Positions 5,072 through 6,609 of a DNA stretch of 6,609 nucleotides are shown in pieces. The DNA lies in the NCBI GenBank assembly GCA_031409695.1, contig JANNXS010000332.1, forward strand, positions 1 to 6,609. Reading direction: 5' to 3'. A program made the position numbers and the translations under genes. Every line of letters begins with the position of its first letter. Position 1 is the stretch's first letter. Below the pieces are notes generated by a model. It saw nothing but the letters and a program-made list of their open reading frames with translations, was not told where the DNA came from and made no database searches. The stretch is from JABFRJ01 sp031409695. Its GTDB lineage: Bacteria > Pseudomonadota > Alphaproteobacteria > Rhizobiales > Hyphomicrobiaceae.

Positions 5072-6609
5072 ATGTCCGCCCCCAAGAGCCACAACCAGAC
5101 AATCACCCCCGAGATGGTGGCCGCGCACGGCTTCAAGGGCGATGAGTACGATCGACTGCTTACGATTATCGGCCGCGAACCGTCGTTGCTGGAACTCGGC
5201 ATCTTTTCAGTCATGTGGTCGGAGCACTGCTCCTACAAGTCGACGCGCATCTGGCTGAAACAGCTGCCAACGAGCGGCCCGCATGTGATTCAAGGACCGG
5301 GCGAAAACGCCGGCGTGATCGACATCGGCGATGGTGACGCGATCATTTTCAAGATGGAAAGCCACAATCACCCGTCTTTCATTGAGCCCTACCAGGGCGC
5401 GGCAACGGGCGTTGGCGGCATCATGCGCGACGTTTTCACCATGGGCGCGCGGCCGATTGCGAACATGAACGCACTGCGCTTTGGAGATCCCGCGCATCCG
5501 AAAACCCGCCGCCTTGTCTCAGGCGTCGTTGCCGGCATCGGCGGCTATGGTAATTCCGTCGGCGTGCCGACGGTCGGTGGCGAGACCAACTTCGATGCCG
5601 GCTACAACGGCAATATCTTGGTGAACGCCATGTGCGTCGGCCACGCACGCACGGACAAGATTTTCTACTCCTCGGGCGCAACGACCGCTGACCTGCCCGT
5701 CGTCTATGTCGGCTCGAAGACGGGCCGCGATGGCATCCATGGCGCCACCATGTCGTCGAAGGAGTTTGACGACAACACGGAGGAACAGCGCCCGACCGTT
5801 CAGGTTGGCGACCCCTTCACCGAGAAGCTTCTCATTGAAGCGTGCCTTGAATTGATGGCGACCGACATGATCATCGCCATCCAGGACATGGGCGCGGCCG
5901 GCCTGACATCGTCAACGTCTGAAATGGCCGACAAGGGCGGCGTCGGCATCGAGTTGATCCTCGACCAGGTGCCACAGCGCGAAGCCAATATGACCGCCTA
6001 TGAGATGATGCTCTCAGAAAGCCAGGAGCGCATGCTGATGATTTTGAAGCCCGGCCGCGAGCCGGACGCGGAAAAGATCTTCAAAAAATGGGGGCTCGAT
6101 TTCGCGGTGGTCGGCCGCACGACGGACACCGGCCGCATGATCGTCACACACAAGGGCGTGGTGGAAGCCGACTTGCCGGTTGATAAACTCGCCAACTCAG
6201 CCCCGCTGTATGAGCGCCCATGGGTCGAGACGCCGGCGCCGAAGAAGATCCTACCCGAATGGGTCAAGGCGGAGGCGTCACACCTCGGCGCCTTGAGCCA
6301 TATGATGGGTACACATCATCTGGCCTCGCGCCGCTGGATCTGGGAGCAGTACGACACCATGATCAACGGCCACACGCTGCAGCGGCCAGGTGGTGACGCG
6401 GCCGTGGTGCGCATCAAGGGCACCAAGAAGGCCATCGCGATCAGCTGCGATGTGACACCGCGCTACGTCAAAGCTGACCCGAAAATGGGCACCATTCAGG
6501 CCGTCGCCGAGACCTACCGCAACAGATCAGCCGTCGGCGGTGACCCGCTTGCGATCACCGACAACATGAACTTCGGCAACCCCGAGCGGCCCGAAATCAT
6601 GGGCCAGTT
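5072..6609 (+). CDS. purL: Phosphoribosylformylglycinamidine synthase II (FGAM synthase, small PurL), 3' truncated by window
   Basis: Catalyses ATP-dependent conversion of FGAR to FGAM in de novo purine synthesis, receiving ammonia from the PurQ glutaminase with PurS as bridging subunit. The 512 visible codons are the N-terminal two thirds of the usual ~740-residue small PurL; the frame is open to the window edge. Signatures include ELGIFSVMWSEHCSYKST (41-58, catalytic His52), GPGENAGV (75-82), KMESHNHPSFIEPYQGAATG (94-113), MGARPI (124-129), VGGETN (168-173), GSKTGRDGIHGATM (214-227), QVGDPFTEKLL (244-254), QDMGAAGLTSS (271-281), MLSESQERMLM (313-323), RPGGDAAVV (438-446) and TDNMNFGNPERPEIM (496-510). 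The ATG at 5072 has only a weak GAGA ribosome site 8 nt upstream, but the N-terminal length matches homologues. purQ, often directly upstream in alphaproteobacteria, is absent here; the TIR operon occupies that place. Confidence 0.97.
   Translation, partial: MSAPKSHNQTITPEMVAAHGFKGDEYDRLLTIIGREPSLLELGIFSVMWSEHCSYKSTRIWLKQLPTSGPHVIQGPGENAGVIDIGDGDAIIFKMESHNHPSFIEPYQGAATGVGGIMRDVFTMGARPIANMNALRFGDPAHPKTRRLVSGVVAGIGGYGNSVGVPTVGGETNFDAGYNGNILVNAMCVGHARTDKIFYSSGATTADLPVVYVGSKTGRDGIHGATMSSKEFDDNTEEQRPTVQVGDPFTEKLLIEACLELMATDMIIAIQDMGAAGLTSSTSEMADKGGVGIELILDQVPQREANMTAYEMMLSESQERMLMILKPGREPDAEKIFKKWGLDFAVVGRTTDTGRMIVTHKGVVEADLPVDKLANSAPLYERPWVETPAPKKILPEWVKAEASHLGALSHMMGTHHLASRRWIWEQYDTMINGHTLQRPGGDAAVVRIKGTKKAIAISCDVTPRYVKADPKMGTIQAVAETYRNRSAVGGDPLAITDNMNFGNPERPEIMGQ

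Noticed and set aside
1..6609. CRISPR array, tRNA, rRNA or insertion sequence
   Set aside because: No spaced direct repeats, cloverleaf-like segments, rRNA stretches or transposase motifs were seen on either strand; the only repeats are the short ones listed.

Overview
The window looks like an alphaproteobacterium, most likely of the Rhizobiales (Hyphomicrobiales). The reasons are an NDUFA12-type complex I accessory subunit, a short alphaproteobacterial-style PdhA, a GC-rich PurL of the small (PurS/PurQ-dependent) type, and intergenic palindromes of a kind I recall from Bradyrhizobium-like genomes. The genus cannot be fixed from the sequence alone.

Left part, all on the minus strand (read right to left): a small exported cysteine-containing protein (2130-1828), a roughly 260-nt gap with a GGCCGG palindrome, pdhA (1566-526, pyruvate dehydrogenase E1 alpha), a zinc-ribbon-like small protein whose start lies 2 nt after the pdhA stop (523-200), and the first 47 codons of a Uma2-family nuclease-like protein (143 to the window edge). 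The pdhA start appears to be a GTG inside a 15-bp tandem repeat. The pdhA leader carries a near-perfect 13-bp complement to that start region, so a start-codon-sequestering RNA fold is possible. pdhB, normally the next gene, is not seen after pdhA here.

Middle, plus strand: a divergent intergenic region of 293 nt leads to the complex I assembly/accessory subunit NDUFA12 (2424-2822). After a 269-nt gap containing a perfect 16-bp tandem duplication comes a two-gene operon (3092-4258 and 4271-4879). Its first gene encodes an N-terminal TIR domain, one membrane span, a proline-rich linker and an uncharacterised, probably periplasmic C-terminal domain. Its second gene encodes an exported protein of probable beta-sandwich type. 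This pair has clearly weaker GC preference at third codon positions than the housekeeping genes on either side, and it is the most interesting item here: a candidate envelope-spanning TIR signalling or defence module of unknown function.

Right part: a composite two-hairpin palindromic element (4876-4986) that starts on the stop codon of the exported-protein gene, a short promoter-like stretch, and the first 512 codons of purL (5072 to the window edge), the glutamine-dependent FGAM synthase subunit of purine synthesis.

The housekeeping genes (pdhA, NDUFA12, purL) serve central metabolism and respiration and have no evident functional link to each other. The zinc-ribbon, Uma2 and TIR genes look like accessory insertions around them.
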